Below, piece by piece: positions 22,376-34,100 of a stretch of DNA of 64,000 bases (position 1 is its first letter; the number at the start of each line of letters is the position of its first letter). Origin of the DNA: Mastigamoeba balamuthi. Its lineage: Eukaryota; Evosea; Mastigamoebida; Mastigamoebidae. The position numbers and the translations under genes were made by a program. Under the pieces are notes generated by a model that did no database searches, had not been told where the DNA came from, and saw only the letters and a list, made by a program, of their open reading frames with translations. The stretch is taken from positions 221,651-285,650 of the forward strand of contig CACRSC010000004.1 of the NCBI GenBank assembly GCA_902651635.1. The letters are read 5' to 3'.

Positions 22376-24695
22376 ATGGCGCACAGCGAGCAGCACACGC
22401 CCGGGTTCAAGGGCCAGTACGACCTCGGCGTCCAGCCCCCTACGCAGCGCACGCTCGTCGTCCGCGCAGGCACGCTGGCCCCCCGCTTGTTTTCCCACGC
22501 GCAGGCATTTCGTGGGACGCCCACGGGCACCACACCAGAATTTCCTCTCACACCACCACCACCACCACCACCACTGCCACAGCTCATCAGGTGACGGCGG
22601 AGGAGCGCGAGAGGGTGCAGGTCGCGACGGAATACAACGGGTTCGCGTTCTCCGCCGGCATGCTGCTCGTCGACTTCCTGAGCGACAGCGGCGCGAGCGC
22701 CATGACCGACGCGCAGTGGGCGGCGCTCGTCCGCGGCGACGAGGCCTACGGCGGCAACCACGGCCTCTACGCCATCGTCCACGCCATCCGCGACACGTTC
22801 GAGCGCCCGCGGCCCCGCGGCCAGGCGCCCGTCGTCAGCAGGATCATCGCCGACGACGCAGACGACATCGGCGAGTGGTGGCGCCAGACCGACGCCGAGG
22901 AGCCCGCGCCCAACACGTTCGCCAACTGGGGCCGCGCGCTCCGCGAGTCGCCCAACTTCTTCGTGCTGCCGCAGGTGTGTGTCCCCCCCCCCCCAACGTC
23001 ACGCCCCTGCCGCGATTTCTCTATCTTCTTTTGGGGGTATCAAATCCCGGAATATCGGCCTGGCAAACGAACAAACAAACAACCGACCGGAGGCCGTATG
23101 GGAATTGGCCTGTGGAAAATGGGGAATATCTCTTTCCCGGAAAGGCAGCAATCTTCCCGCTTTGTTTTGTGAACCATACTGGAAACGGGGGACTGACACT
23201 GTATGGGGACCACGCTTCAGGGGCGCTGCGCCGAGAACCTCATCTTCGGGACCGTGGGCGAGGTGCTGGCGCGCGAGAACGCGCCCAAGCCGTGGCGGAT
23301 CCCGTGCAACGGCTTCTTCGACACGACCGAGGCGCAGGCCAGCGTCAACCACTTCACGCCGACCAACCTCTTCAGCCCCCACTTCCACGACGCCTTCAGC
23401 GTCGCCGACGTCGACAGGACCAACCCCTTCAAGGGCAACATCGACATCGCGCGCCTCGAGAAGATCTTCGAGCTCGGCGGGACCGTCCCGATGGTGCTGC
23501 TGACCGTCACCAACAACACGGCCGCAGGCCAGCCCGTCTCGATGAGGAACATCGAGCAGGCCGCCCAGATCGCCCACGCCCACGGCGTCCCGCTGGTCTT
23601 CGACGCCGCTCGCTTCGCCGAGAACGCGTGGTTCATCCACGAGTTCGAGGAGGGCTGGAAGGTAACGACGGGTTTTGCCTTCCCTTTATCCCTGTCCCAG
23701 AATATGCCTCGCTTCATTTGATACCGTTTTTCTCCCGCGAATTTCTGCTGCTCGTCGAGTACAAGGACGGGAGGCAGTTATCCTATAGCGGGGGTATTAG
23801 TTTGTCGTTCCTCATTACACTTTATGGTCGGATTCGGCGAATCCATTCGTTTCACTCGAACACGATCAACTGAGCACGTCTTTCTCTCCTCCACAGGGGC
23901 GCCCGATCCTGGACATCGTGCACGCGATGTTCTCGCACTGCGACGCCTTCACGATGAGCGCCAAGAAGGACGGCCTGGGCAACATCGGCGGCTTCCTGTG
24001 CTTCCGCAACAAGGGCCTGTTCCACAAGCGCTTCTCGACGCCCGAGCACGACGTCGGCAGCCTGCTGCAGGAGAAGCAGATCATGCGCTACGGCAACGCC
24101 AGCCACGGCGGCCTCAGCGGCCGCGACATCATGGCCCTCGCCGCCGGCTTCTACCAGGTCCGCTCCGCCCCCTGCAGGTCAGCTGCCTCTGCCCCTCGCT
24201 CACTTCCCCCCTCTGCAGGTCGTCCGCCCCGAGTACCTGCGCCGCCGCGTGCTGCAGACCCGCAAGCTGGCGGTGGACCTCGTCAAGGCCGGCGTGGCCG
24301 GCGTCATCATGCCGCCTGGCGGCCACGCCGTGTACCTCGACATGACGCCGTTCTTCGAGGGGACGCCGATCAAGATCGACGACTTTGCGGGCGTGGGGTT
24401 CGAGATCGAGCTGATCCGCCTCTACGGCATCCGCTGCTGCGAGCTGGGGCCCTTCGCGTTCGAGTGGGACCAGAAGAACGCGGAGCAGCGCAAGGGCATC
24501 CTCAACCTCGTGCGGTTCGCCATCCCGCGCAACATGTACAACGAGGACCACATGAGCTACACGGTCGCGGCCATCGCCGAGCTGTACAAGCACCGCGAGA
24601 AGATCCCCAAGGTCACCGTCGCCCGCGGCGCCGAGCTGCACCTGCGCCACTTCCAGAGCGGCCTCAAGCCCGACTACTACAACGGCAAGCTCTGA
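22376..24695 (+). CDS. tryptophanase/tyrosine phenol-lyase
   Basis: Five exons, join(22376..22459,22591..22974,23221..23661,23897..24157,24219..24695), 548 residues, all phase 0. The canonical PLP signature is present (CDAFTMSAKKDGLGNIGG), as are IPCNGFFDTTEAQA, TVTNNTAAGQPVSMRNI, PLVFDAARFAENAW, SHGGLSGRDIMA and LRHFQSGLKPDYYNGKL. An active, potassium-dependent lyase releasing pyruvate and ammonia from an aromatic amino acid is expected; tryptophan versus tyrosine preference cannot be settled by eye. Length is some 70 residues above the bacterial enzymes, from N-terminal extension and loops. The exon 1 donor is uncertain (22457-22465 offers two GT and one GC site). Eukaryotic members are known mainly from anaerobic protists, and bacterial origin is usually assumed (established idea, not tested here). 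Confidence 0.9.
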
Positions 24696-25192
24696 GGCTG
24701 GGGGTGAAGCCCCTGGCGCCCCTCGCGCGAGACCCCTCAGCACGTGTGCAGGCCCTCAAGTCCCCGCGTATCCCCTCGCGTGCCAACCGGGTGTTTGCCC
24801 TTCACCACGACTCAGAAACAAACTTATCAAATCATACTGTGTTCATCAAAACAATCGCGCAGTGAGAAACAGAGAGGGGGCGCCTCAGTGATGGGTCTAC
24901 CAAGCTTCCTTAGCAGCAGCAACCTTCGACAGTTCTCAACCGGTACACTATTTAAAATTCAAAACATCGGCTTTTTCGGCCTTGTTTTGTGAGGCCCATA
25001 AGATTCAGTGTATGGAGGTCAGATGTCTCCCTCTTCACATGCCAAATTTAAAGGGCAGTTTGCCTAACAAAACCGGACTGAAAACACCAATTCTTTCTGA
25101 GGAAAGTACTGTATTGAGAACACCATCATGTTTATTGTGATGCCCGGGTTTTTGGTTCCTTTTCCTTGTGATACACTTTTGTTATGGGCCGA
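24696..25192. other. convergent 3' intergenic region
   Basis: AT-rich spacer between the ends of the plus-strand lyase and the minus-strand DOMON-ferric reductase gene. No other feature seen. Confidence 0.4.
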
Positions 25193-28100
25193 TCAGAAGG
25201 TGAACGTCTCGTAATGCAGGTCAAACAGCTCGCCGCGCCTCTTGTGCGCCATGACTTCGTCCCACGCGACCCTCGTCAGGCCCTTAGGCCCGCATACCAT
25301 AACCGCCACGCGCTGCGCCGTGTAGTCCTCCGCGACCCCAGTGAGCACCTTGGGCACGTTCATCATGCCCTGCGTCGCCGACACCCCGGGGACGTCCGTG
25401 GGCCCGCTGTCCACGTGCAGGCGCAGGTCGAACGTGGGCAGCGTGGGCTCGTTCTTCTTGGCGCTCCTCGCGAGCTCCAGGACGTCGGCGAACCACGCGT
25501 AGGGCTCCACTGTCGGCACGCCCCAGTGCATCAGTATCGTCTTGAGCGACCCGGGCCTCGCCGGCACCGCCCCGGCTGCCGCGGCCCCGTCGATGGTCCT
25601 CCCGATGCCGAACAGGTCCCTGATGATCGAAATCATCGGCGTCACGCCGATGCCGCCAGCGATGAGCACCGCGACCTCGTACTCTGAGCGCAGAGGCCGA
25701 GCTGTGAGGCCGAGCAACACAGCAGCGTCGCGAGGTGGGCGCGCAACGCACCGGCGGGGTTGATGGACAGGTGGCCGTAGGGCCCGTCAGCGCGGACCCA
25801 GAGGGTGGCGGCGCTGGCGATGGCGGGCAGGCGCTGGACGATGCGCCTGGTGTGGTAGCCCAACGACTTGATGTTCACCTCGCACTCGTCCTCGCGCGGC
25901 CCGTTGGTCAGCGTGAACGGGTGCCACTCGATCGGGTTGGCCTGCGGGAAGTTGACAAACACGTACTGCCCGGGCTCCCCGCGGGGCGCGAGCCTCGTCC
26001 TCTTCCACCGCAGCCTCAGGACGTCGCCCCTCATCAGCCTTGCCTCCAGCACCCTGTGTCGCAGTCAGTGCGGGGGAGAGAGTCCGGCGAGGGGAGCGGA
26101 CCTGTGGGGCATTGTGCCCCAGAGGAGCCTGCCGACCCTGTCGACGCCCCAGATGGCCACCGCGGCGTAGGCGAACGGCAGGAACTTGTCGTTGTGGAGC
26201 GAGGCGAAGACGAAGAAGGGGATCGTCGCAAAGTGCATGATGTAGAACGTCGTGTAGGCCTTCCTGCGGACAACTGGTAGCGAGACCAGCACGATGACTG
26301 CGCAGCACGCGAGCCCCGCGAGGCCCATGGCCTGGCGCTTGACGATCCGGGAGCCGTCCCACACGACATCGCGCCCCCGCGCTGCGAAGAAGAGGATCGT
26401 GTGCAGCGCGAGCACGCACCACGTCCAGAGGCCCGCCCAGCGGTGGAACACGAGCGTCCGCTCGAAGGGCTCGCCGAGGAGCAGCACGATGACCGAGTTG
26501 CGCGTCGCGGGTACGACCGAGACGAGCATGGCGACAGACGTCAGGTGCCCCGTGACCTTGGCGAACGCCTCGAGGTAGTCGCCGTTGGGCCACGCCAGGA
26601 CCCAGTACATCCCCCACGCCACGTTGACGACCACGAAGGCGGCGGCGACGAGCACACCCCACACGGGGACACCGTTGCTGACGCGATGCGAGAGCACGCC
26701 CTGCACGCGCTGCAGCGGGCTGGGTTTGTGGACCGTCGCGGGCCAGGCGGGGCGCTTGGTCGAGGCGCTGCTGCAACTCGCCGTGTCCGAGTCGGCGTCG
26801 GTGTTTTCGGTCTCGAGGAGCTCCGCGGAGCTCGCGTCGCCGGCCTTGACGACCAGCGGGGTGCTGCCCACCATGACGATCGCGTCCTCGGAGTGCCCCG
26901 GAGGTATGCCCTGCCGCAGCCTCCCTCGCGTCGCCCCTATCGCGTTCTCTGTTGATTCCCACGTTCCCCCATCAATTTAAATGAATTCAATTGAAATAAC
27001 AGTATTGGCTGTGGGGAGGCGCACTGGAGATGCGGGCGATCGCGATGGCGATGACGGCAAGCGCCAGGGTGAGGGCGATTGCCTGGGCAGAGTTGGAGAG
27101 GAACCCCAGAGAGCCGGTCGTCGTGCCGACAATCTCGCCGCTGGATGGGGCGAGCAGGTTGACGACCTGGTCGCCAAAGTCGATGCCAGCAAAGGGCCCG
27201 TGCACGTCGTAGTACGTTATGTCGGTGCCGTCGCTCTTGAAGAACGCCCAGAGGATGTGCGTGTCGCTGTCGACGATGGGTTTGTCGTACTTGTCGCCCG
27301 TGTCGAGCAGCCTGCGGAACGTGATTACCGTGTGCGTCGAGTTCTGCGACCCGCTGACGTTCTCGAGGTTGTCGACACCGCCGAACTCGATGTCCTGGCG
27401 TGGGATGACGCGGCCCGTGCAGAACGAGTCGATGGCGTAAACCTTGCCCGTGTTGTCGTCGACCCACCCGACATACTTGTCCGAGTTCTTCATCAGCCCG
27501 TTGCTGTTGAGCCCGAAGCTGATCCACCCACGCGTCCTGCCCGTCATCGTGAACTCGATCTGCACGGTGGCCAGCGGTCAGCCATGCACACAACGGACCT
27601 CCCCGCCCCGTGCTGCAGTACCTTGGTGTTGTCCTCGACGCCCCACCACTCGAGCCGGAAGACTCGGTTGGGCGAGACGAAGACACCGTGGATCTCCCTC
27701 AACGACGAGTCGCTGGTGCCCGCCGTCCCCGTGCTGGCCTCGGACACGACCTCGGACGCGGGGCACGCGGCGTCCCACGAGACCCTGTTCCACTTGATCG
27801 ACAGCGAGCCGAGCGCGTCGTGCATCGGGTAGCTCGTCGAGCTGCTCGCGGCCGTGTTGCTGTAGGCCCAGAACACCGTGTTGCCGCCGACCAGGTTGAA
27901 GCCCACGTCGGTCGTGTCCGTCGACGTCACGCCCCTCGAGAACGATGCGAACATGTACCCCGTCGAGTCTGCGGGACGGGACGGCTCCGTTCAGATTTGC
28001 TCCCCGTGCTGCCGAAAAACGCTCACCGTCGTAGACGACGCGGTGGGTCGTGATGTCGTTTTGGGCGTCGATAACGAGGCAGTTCCGGGCCGCAGACCCG

Positions 28101-30794
28101 TCGTCCACGCAGCCACTGGCGCACTAACCCACGTGCCGGGGGTCGGTTTTGGAACGACTGCGGAGAGGCGACGGAGAAGAAGAAGAGAGGGAAGGGTGAA
28201 GTCTCACGAAATCGCCAGGGGGGAAGACGGTGGACGTGTCGACGGCGCCGCCGTGGAACTTGGTGCTCGAGGCCGTGATGCCGAAGCTGAAGTAGCCGGA
28301 GATGCCCTGCGTGAGCGTCTGGAACTCGACGCGGTCTGCCACGACCTTCCAGTAGAGGTAGATGTTGGGGTTGGCCAGCAGCGCCACGCAGTTGCTCAGC
28401 GTCGGCGTCGGGAAGTGCACCTTGCACCGCGGGGCCGGCGACCACGAGCCCGCCGTGCACACGCCAGCTACGGCGTCGTACCCAGCGGCACAGGATGGCT
28501 GGCAGGTCGTCCCCGACGGCGTCAGAGACGTGCACGTGCCGTTGCCGGCGGCGTTGGCCGGCGGCACCAGCGCACACGGCAGCGCGTCGCACGACGGCCG
28601 CTGCGTCCAGTTGGCCGCCGAGCAGCTGCCGCTGGTCGCCACGTACCCAGTGGAGCACGTGAGAGCGCAGGTGGTGCCCGAGGAGACGCTGGCGTTGCAC
28701 GTTCCCCACGAGTCCGCGCCAACCGCGAGGTCGAGTGCGCAGGGCTGCGGGGCACAGCCTGGCGCTGGTGACCACGACCCCCCGGTGCACGTCCCAGAGG
28801 TCGCGGAGTAGCCCCAGAGGCAGGCCGGGGAGCAGCTCAGCCCCGTGAGCACAGCGGCGGAGCAGGTGCCCCAGCCCTGCGCGTGGGATGGCAGCGCGAG
28901 AGCGCAGGAGAGGGCAATGCACGTGGGGGCGCCCGAGAGCCACCTGCCCCCTGCGCAGGACCCCGTCGACGCCCTGTACGCCGCCCCGCACTCCAGCGAG
29001 CAGTTCGTGCCTCCGGGGACCGACGCCGCGCAGGTCCCGAGCCCGCTGGCTCCCGTGACGAGCGTCGCAGCGCAGGGGATGCTCGTGTCTGGGGATGCGG
29101 GTCAGCCAGGGCCTCTGCCGTAAGGGCGAGCGCAACGCACTGAGGCAGACAGGAGCAGAGTCCGAGTCCCACTGGCCTCTCGTGCACGTGCTCGAGAACG
29201 TCGTCTGGTATTGGGGGCAGCCGAGCTTGCAGGACGAGCCGCTAGCCACTGAGGAGCTGCACGTTCCCCACGTTGCGTTGGCGGGCAGCGCTAGCGAGCA
29301 CGGATTCGCTGCGAAACGAGAGCAGCGGTATTGGCATTCGAGCGCCCCGTTTCAGGGCCAGGGAAGAGAGTGTGGGCGCACGGGTGCACTCGGGCGTGGT
29401 GCCCCAGGACCCCAGCGTGCAGGTCCCTGTGACAGGCGCGTATCCCGCTGAGCAGTTGAGCGCGCAGGTCGTCCCGCTCGGCGTCGTCGCGGCGCACCCT
29501 CCGAAGCCCACCGCTCCGGTTCCCAGCGCCAGCGCACAGGGCATTGCTAGGGACCACTCGTGAGGTACCGGTGCGAGTCACGGGGGGCAGGGGACAGCGC
29601 TCGTACGGATGCACGAGGGCTGAGGAGACCAGCCAGAGACACCGCAGTAGCCCCGGACGGAGCTCCACCCCGACTGGCACGCCACGCTGCAGGCGTCGTC
29701 GTAATGGAAAGTCCCCTGCGAGCACGTCCCCAGCCCCGTCGCCCCCGCTGGCGTTGCGGATATCGTGCACGTCACGCTTGGCGCTGAGGCTGCTGTGAGC
29801 TGCTGGGAGAGGTGGGGAGGAGTGAGGGCCGTACGGTCACACGCCGGGGCTGAGGGGGTCCACGAGCCACTTGAGCATGTTGGAGTGGTTGCCTGGTACG
29901 GGGCTGTGCAGCTGAGCGAGCAGGAGCTCGCAGTGACGGCCCTGGAGCACGTGCCCCAGCCGCTCGAGTGCGCTGGCAGCGAGGGAATGTAGCAAGGCTT
30001 CGGCGGGCACGCCGGGCTCCACGTCGGTGCCGACCACTGGAGCAGCAAGCTGGTCTTGGCCGTGTGGTACGAGTACGAGGATGTGCCTGCCGCAGTCGTG
30101 GCCTGCGCCTTGTTCTTAAACGCCCAGAAGAGCAGCTGCTGGCCCGTCTGGTCGATGTTCATGTCGTTGGCATCCCCCGTCGACAGGCGCCTCGTGAACT
30201 CGCACTGGATAGTTCCGTCTGCCAGGGAGCGGTGTTATCCATGGGTCGGGTGACCGCGAGGGCTCTTGGAATGTGAGCGCACTGCTGGACTGCAGCAGCG
30301 ACACGTTCTGGAGGTCCTGCTGCGGGTCTGGGCCGATTCTGGTGTTGCTGCAGGTACTCCCGGTCGCCACGGACGAGTCCTGCACGCACCCGTTCGGGCA
30401 CTGGAGGGCGCAGGTGAGCAGGCGAGACCCGCGAGGGAGTCACACGTACGTAGGCGGTTCCGGATGCGGGGGCAGTGCTGGAGACGGCGACCCACACGTC
30501 CGCGCCCCCGACGACGTGGAAGGCCGCCGAGTCGACGCCTGGAGCTGCGAACGCGATCGAGATGTACCCGTTGACGGCCCCGGTGCCTGTGCCCGACGCC
30601 CAGATGCCGATGTCGATGACCCCGCCGTCGTCGAGCGGTCGCAGCGTCCAGAGCAGCTGCACCGACGGCGCCGTCGAGCTCGCGGTCCCCAGCGACGCGC
30701 AGTTGGCGAACTGCCGTGCCCACGGCACCACGGACGCCAGCGACAGCGCTGCCCAGCCCAGAGCCAGCGCCGAGATCGCCCTGTATGCCGGCAT
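25193..30794 (-). CDS. secreted CCP-like repeats + DOMON + ferric reductase fusion, copy A
   Basis: Thirteen exons, complement(join(25193..25683,25752..26053,26102..26924,27025..27559,27622..27968,28027..28123,28208..29088,29141..29308,29382..29546,29607..29792,29835..30218,30283..30400,30450..30794)); 1613 residues, every junction in phase. Order: signal peptide, DOMON-like domain (LLWTLRPLDDGGVIDIGIW to QQLLFWAF), eight six-cysteine sushi/CCP-like repeats, a second DOMON (NIYLYWKVV to NTVFWAYSN), a third (REIHGVFVSPNRVFRLEW to HILWAFF), a membrane helix, then a ferric reductase core with paired heme His (FHRWAGLW...LALH and IMHF...LH), FAD site HPFTLTNGP and NAD sites GGIGVTPM and VCGP. DOMON domains bind heme or sugar; the core moves electrons from NADPH across the membrane. 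The DOMON-to-reductase junction (27025 to 26924) rests on phase plus a segment conserved in copy B. Confidence 0.75.
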
Positions 30795-31154
30795 TGTGTC
30801 CTGCGTCTATTTTTGTTAGTGCCCCCCTGCGCCTGATCTCTGGGATCTCTCAATTTGTTCCGAGTTCCCGACGATTTCGCCCGGTTCTCGAGGCATGCAG
30901 AGCCGTGGCTCGGTGGGGCAGCAGCGGGAGATGGGGCTCGCGTTGCTTGGCCCGCTGCGCTTTGTCGTGGATCCCCTCTCGGCACGGTTCTACACCCCCG
31001 AAAAAGCCGATACCTACAACAGATCTCGGGTAATGTTCCCGCTTCAGCAACGAATTCCGCTGATCGTTCGGATCGGGGTGAAACTCTGACCTCATCAAGC
31101 CTCGGATGTGGAGCTTCAACACGTAGTTGGACAAGGGCCGCATTTGTCTGGCGA
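30795..31154. other. intergenic between the two DOMON-ferric reductase genes
   Basis: 360 bp between the stop of copy B and the start of copy A, holding the promoter of copy A. Contains repeated GATCTC/ATCTCTGG patches. No gene supported. Confidence 0.4.
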
Positions 31155-34100
31155 TCAGAAAGTGAACGTCTCGCAGTGCACGTCCATCGTCTCTCCGCGC
31201 CTCTTGTGCCTTGCGACCGCGTCCCAAGCCGCCCTGGTCATCGCGGCGGGCCCGCAGGCGACGACGGCCACGCGCTGGCCCGGGTAGTCCGCGGCGACAG
31301 CGTCGAGGACGCGCGCGACGTCCATCCTGCCCGGCGACGCCGTGACGTTGGGGACCTCTGCGGGGCCCTTGGTCACGTGCAGGCGCACGTCGAACGCGGG
31401 CACCGTGGGGTCGTTGCTCCTCGACAGTGCCGCGGCCTCGAAGACGTCGGAGAAGAGCGTGTAGTGCCCGACGCCCGTGACGCTCCAGTGCAGCCTGAGG
31501 GCCTTGAGGGCCCCGGGCCGCCCGCGCTGCACTCCGCCCATGACGGTGCCGTCGGCCAGCCTCGCGATGCCGTACACGGACCTCACGATCGCGACCATGG
31601 GCGTCACGCCGATGCCACCGGCGACGAGCACGGCCACGTGGTAGTCTGCGAGAAGCCGCAGCGTGAGCAGCTGCGAGGCGATGCGCTGGGAGTTCTGTTA
31701 CCCGCGGGGTCGAGGGTCATGTGGCCGTAGGGCCCGTCGGCGCGGACCCACAGGGTGCCGCTGCTGGCGAAGGCGGGCAGGCGCTCGGCCATGCGCCTCG
31801 TGTGGTGGCCCAGGGCCTTGATGTCGACCTCGAGGATGTCCTCGCGCGGGCCGCTGGCCAGCGTGAACGGGTGCCACTCGACGAGGCTGAGCTGCGGGAA
31901 GTTGACAAACACGTACTGTCCCGCCTCCCCGCGTGGCGCCAGCCGTGTCCTCCACCACCGCAGCCGCACGATCTGGTCGCCCCGCAGCAGTGTCGCCTCG
32001 ATCGCTCTGTTGGCCCGTTCTCCGCTTCAGCAACGAAATGGCTTCCCAGAAAAATGGGAATGTGAGGACGCGCCTGTGCGGCATTGTGCCCCAGAGGAGC
32101 CTTCCGGCCCTGTCGACGCCCCAGATGACCGCGGCGGCCACCGCGAAGGGGATGAAGTTCTCGTTGTGGAGCGCGGCGAGCAGGAAGAAGGGGACGAAGA
32201 GGAAGTGCATGACATAGAACGTAGTGTACGCGCCCCTACGCACGACGGGCAGCGACCCCAGCACGATGACCGCGCAGCACACGAGGCCGCAGAGCGCGAA
32301 CACCTGCTCGGCGATCACGTGCGAGCCGTCCCACACGACGCCCGAGCCGCGGGCGATGAAGAAGAGGGCAGTGTGCACGGCGAGCATGCCGAGGGTCCAC
32401 CAGCCGATCCAGCGGTGGAACATCAGAGTCCGCTCGAACGACTCGCCCAGCAGCAGCGCCAGCAGTGAGTTGCGCGTCGCGGGGACGACGGTGACGAGCA
32501 TCGCGACCGACGTCAGGTGGCCCGTGACCCGCGCCAGGGCCGTGGGCCCGTCCTCGTTGGAGAGCTGCGTCGCCCAGTAGAGCCCCCAGGCCAAGTTGGC
32601 CGCTACGAACAGGGCGGCCACCAGCGCGGCCCACACGGGCACGTCCGAGCGGATGCGGTACAGCAGCACGCCCTGGATTCTCTGCGCGAGGCTCGGCCTG
32701 TGGACCGGCGTGGGCCACGCGGGGCGCTTGGCCGACGACGCCGAGGTGGCCTCGGAGCCGAGGCCCTCGCTGGCGTCCTCCTGGTCGATGAGGTCCGCCG
32801 TGCTGGCGTCGTTGGCCGCGAGCTCTACCCCAGCCGCCGCCGCTCTGGCATCCGCCGCCCTGAGCTCCACCGCCGTGCTGCCCACCATGACGAGCTCGTC
32901 CTTGGAGCGCCCCTGCGGAACGTCGTACCCGCCCAGACTCCTGCGAGCGGACCTCAGCGCCCGCCCTGTCCCGCAAGCAGGTCAGGTGCTGCAGCACGGC
33001 GCCTGACCGAAGAGGTACGCACTCGCGAGTCGTGCGGCAGCGGCAAGCACGAGGCAGACGGCCACCGTGAGGGCGACAGCCTGCGCGGCGTTCTTCAGGA
33101 AGCCCAGGCCCTGCGACGGCGGCACGACGATGACGCCCGGCGGCGGCGAGAGCAAGTTGACGACGAGCGATCCGTAGTCGAGGCCGTAGGACCCGCCGTG
33201 CACGTCGTAGAACGTAATGGACGTGCCGTCCCGTCTCCAGAACGCCCAGAGGACGTACGTGTCGCCGTCGACTATGCGCTTGTCGTACTTGTCGCCCGTG
33301 TCGAGAGGCCTGCGGAACGTGATGACCGTGTGCGTCGAGTTCTGCGACCCGCTGACGTTCTCGAGGTTGTCGACGCCGCCGAACTCGCTGTCTGGGCGCG
33401 GGATGTCGTGGCCGGTGCAGAACGTGTCGACTGCGACGACCAGCCCGCTGCTGTCGTCGACCCACCCGACGTACTTGTCCGAGTTCCTCATCATGCCGTC
33501 ACTGTTGAGCCCGAAGCTGATCCACCCGCGCGTCCTGCCCGTCATCGTGAACTCCACCTGCGCCAACACATAACTTCGGTCAGCGGTTCTCTCGTGCTGT
33601 CGCTGTTGGGTTGCTCGCCTTTGTGTTCTCCTCGACGCCGCGCCACTCGAGCCGGAAGACGCGGTTGGACGACTCGAACACGCCGTGAATGTTCGCAGTT
33701 CCGTTGCTGGTGGGCGCCCGTCCAGCCGCGGCACCAGCTGCTACGGATCCGCACACTGCGCGCGCAATTGCTAAAACGAGCAGCGGACGGGAAAATGCAC
33801 AAGAACGCGATCCGCGCAACGACCGCCAGTGAGGAGGGTGCCCGCGCCAAGCGGGGCAGAGACAGAGGCACCGTGGCAGAGGGGGCGGGGGCTCCAGGAC
33901 CCGTCGGCGCAGGCGCCTGGCACTGGACAGCGGCCCCGGGGGCAGTCGAGAGAGCACGAAGAGCCGCTTGGCACAGTGGGACCGCACGTCCCCCACTGGG
34001 CCCCGCTGGGCAGCTGCTCTAGGACGCACGGGGGTGGCGAACACAGCGACAGCGCTGCGAGGCCCAGGGCCACAGTCAGCGCGGGTGCGAGACGGGCCAT
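31155..34100 (-). CDS. secreted CCP-like + DOMON + ferric reductase fusion, copy B
   Basis: Six exons, complement(join(31155..31645,31702..32006,32074..32940,33019..33557,33619..33770,33872..34100)), 860 residues. Signal peptide (MARLAPALTVALGLAALSL), a single CCP-like repeat (CVLEQLPSGAQWGTCG to RPLC), one DOMON (IHGVFESSNRVFRLEWRG to DTYVLWAFW), a membrane helix (AVALTVAVCLVLAAAARLA), a cytoplasmic linker and a ferric reductase core with HRWIGWWTLGMLAVH, VMHFLFVPFFLLAALH, HPFTLASGP, GGIGVTPMVAI and ACGP. It is strongly alike copy A throughout the DOMON and reductase parts. Two introns (33558-33618 and 32007-32073) have GC donors; the matching introns of copy A have GT donors at the same positions, which validates them. 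The acceptor before 33770 has two alternatives in the same frame (33756 or 33742 region). Confidence 0.75.

Noticed and set aside
26065-26874. Separate ferric reductase gene starting at MVGSTPLVV
   Set aside because: Conserved in-frame sequence upstream of this Met in both paralogues and matching exon phases favour a fusion with the DOMON exons; kept as the alternative model to test.
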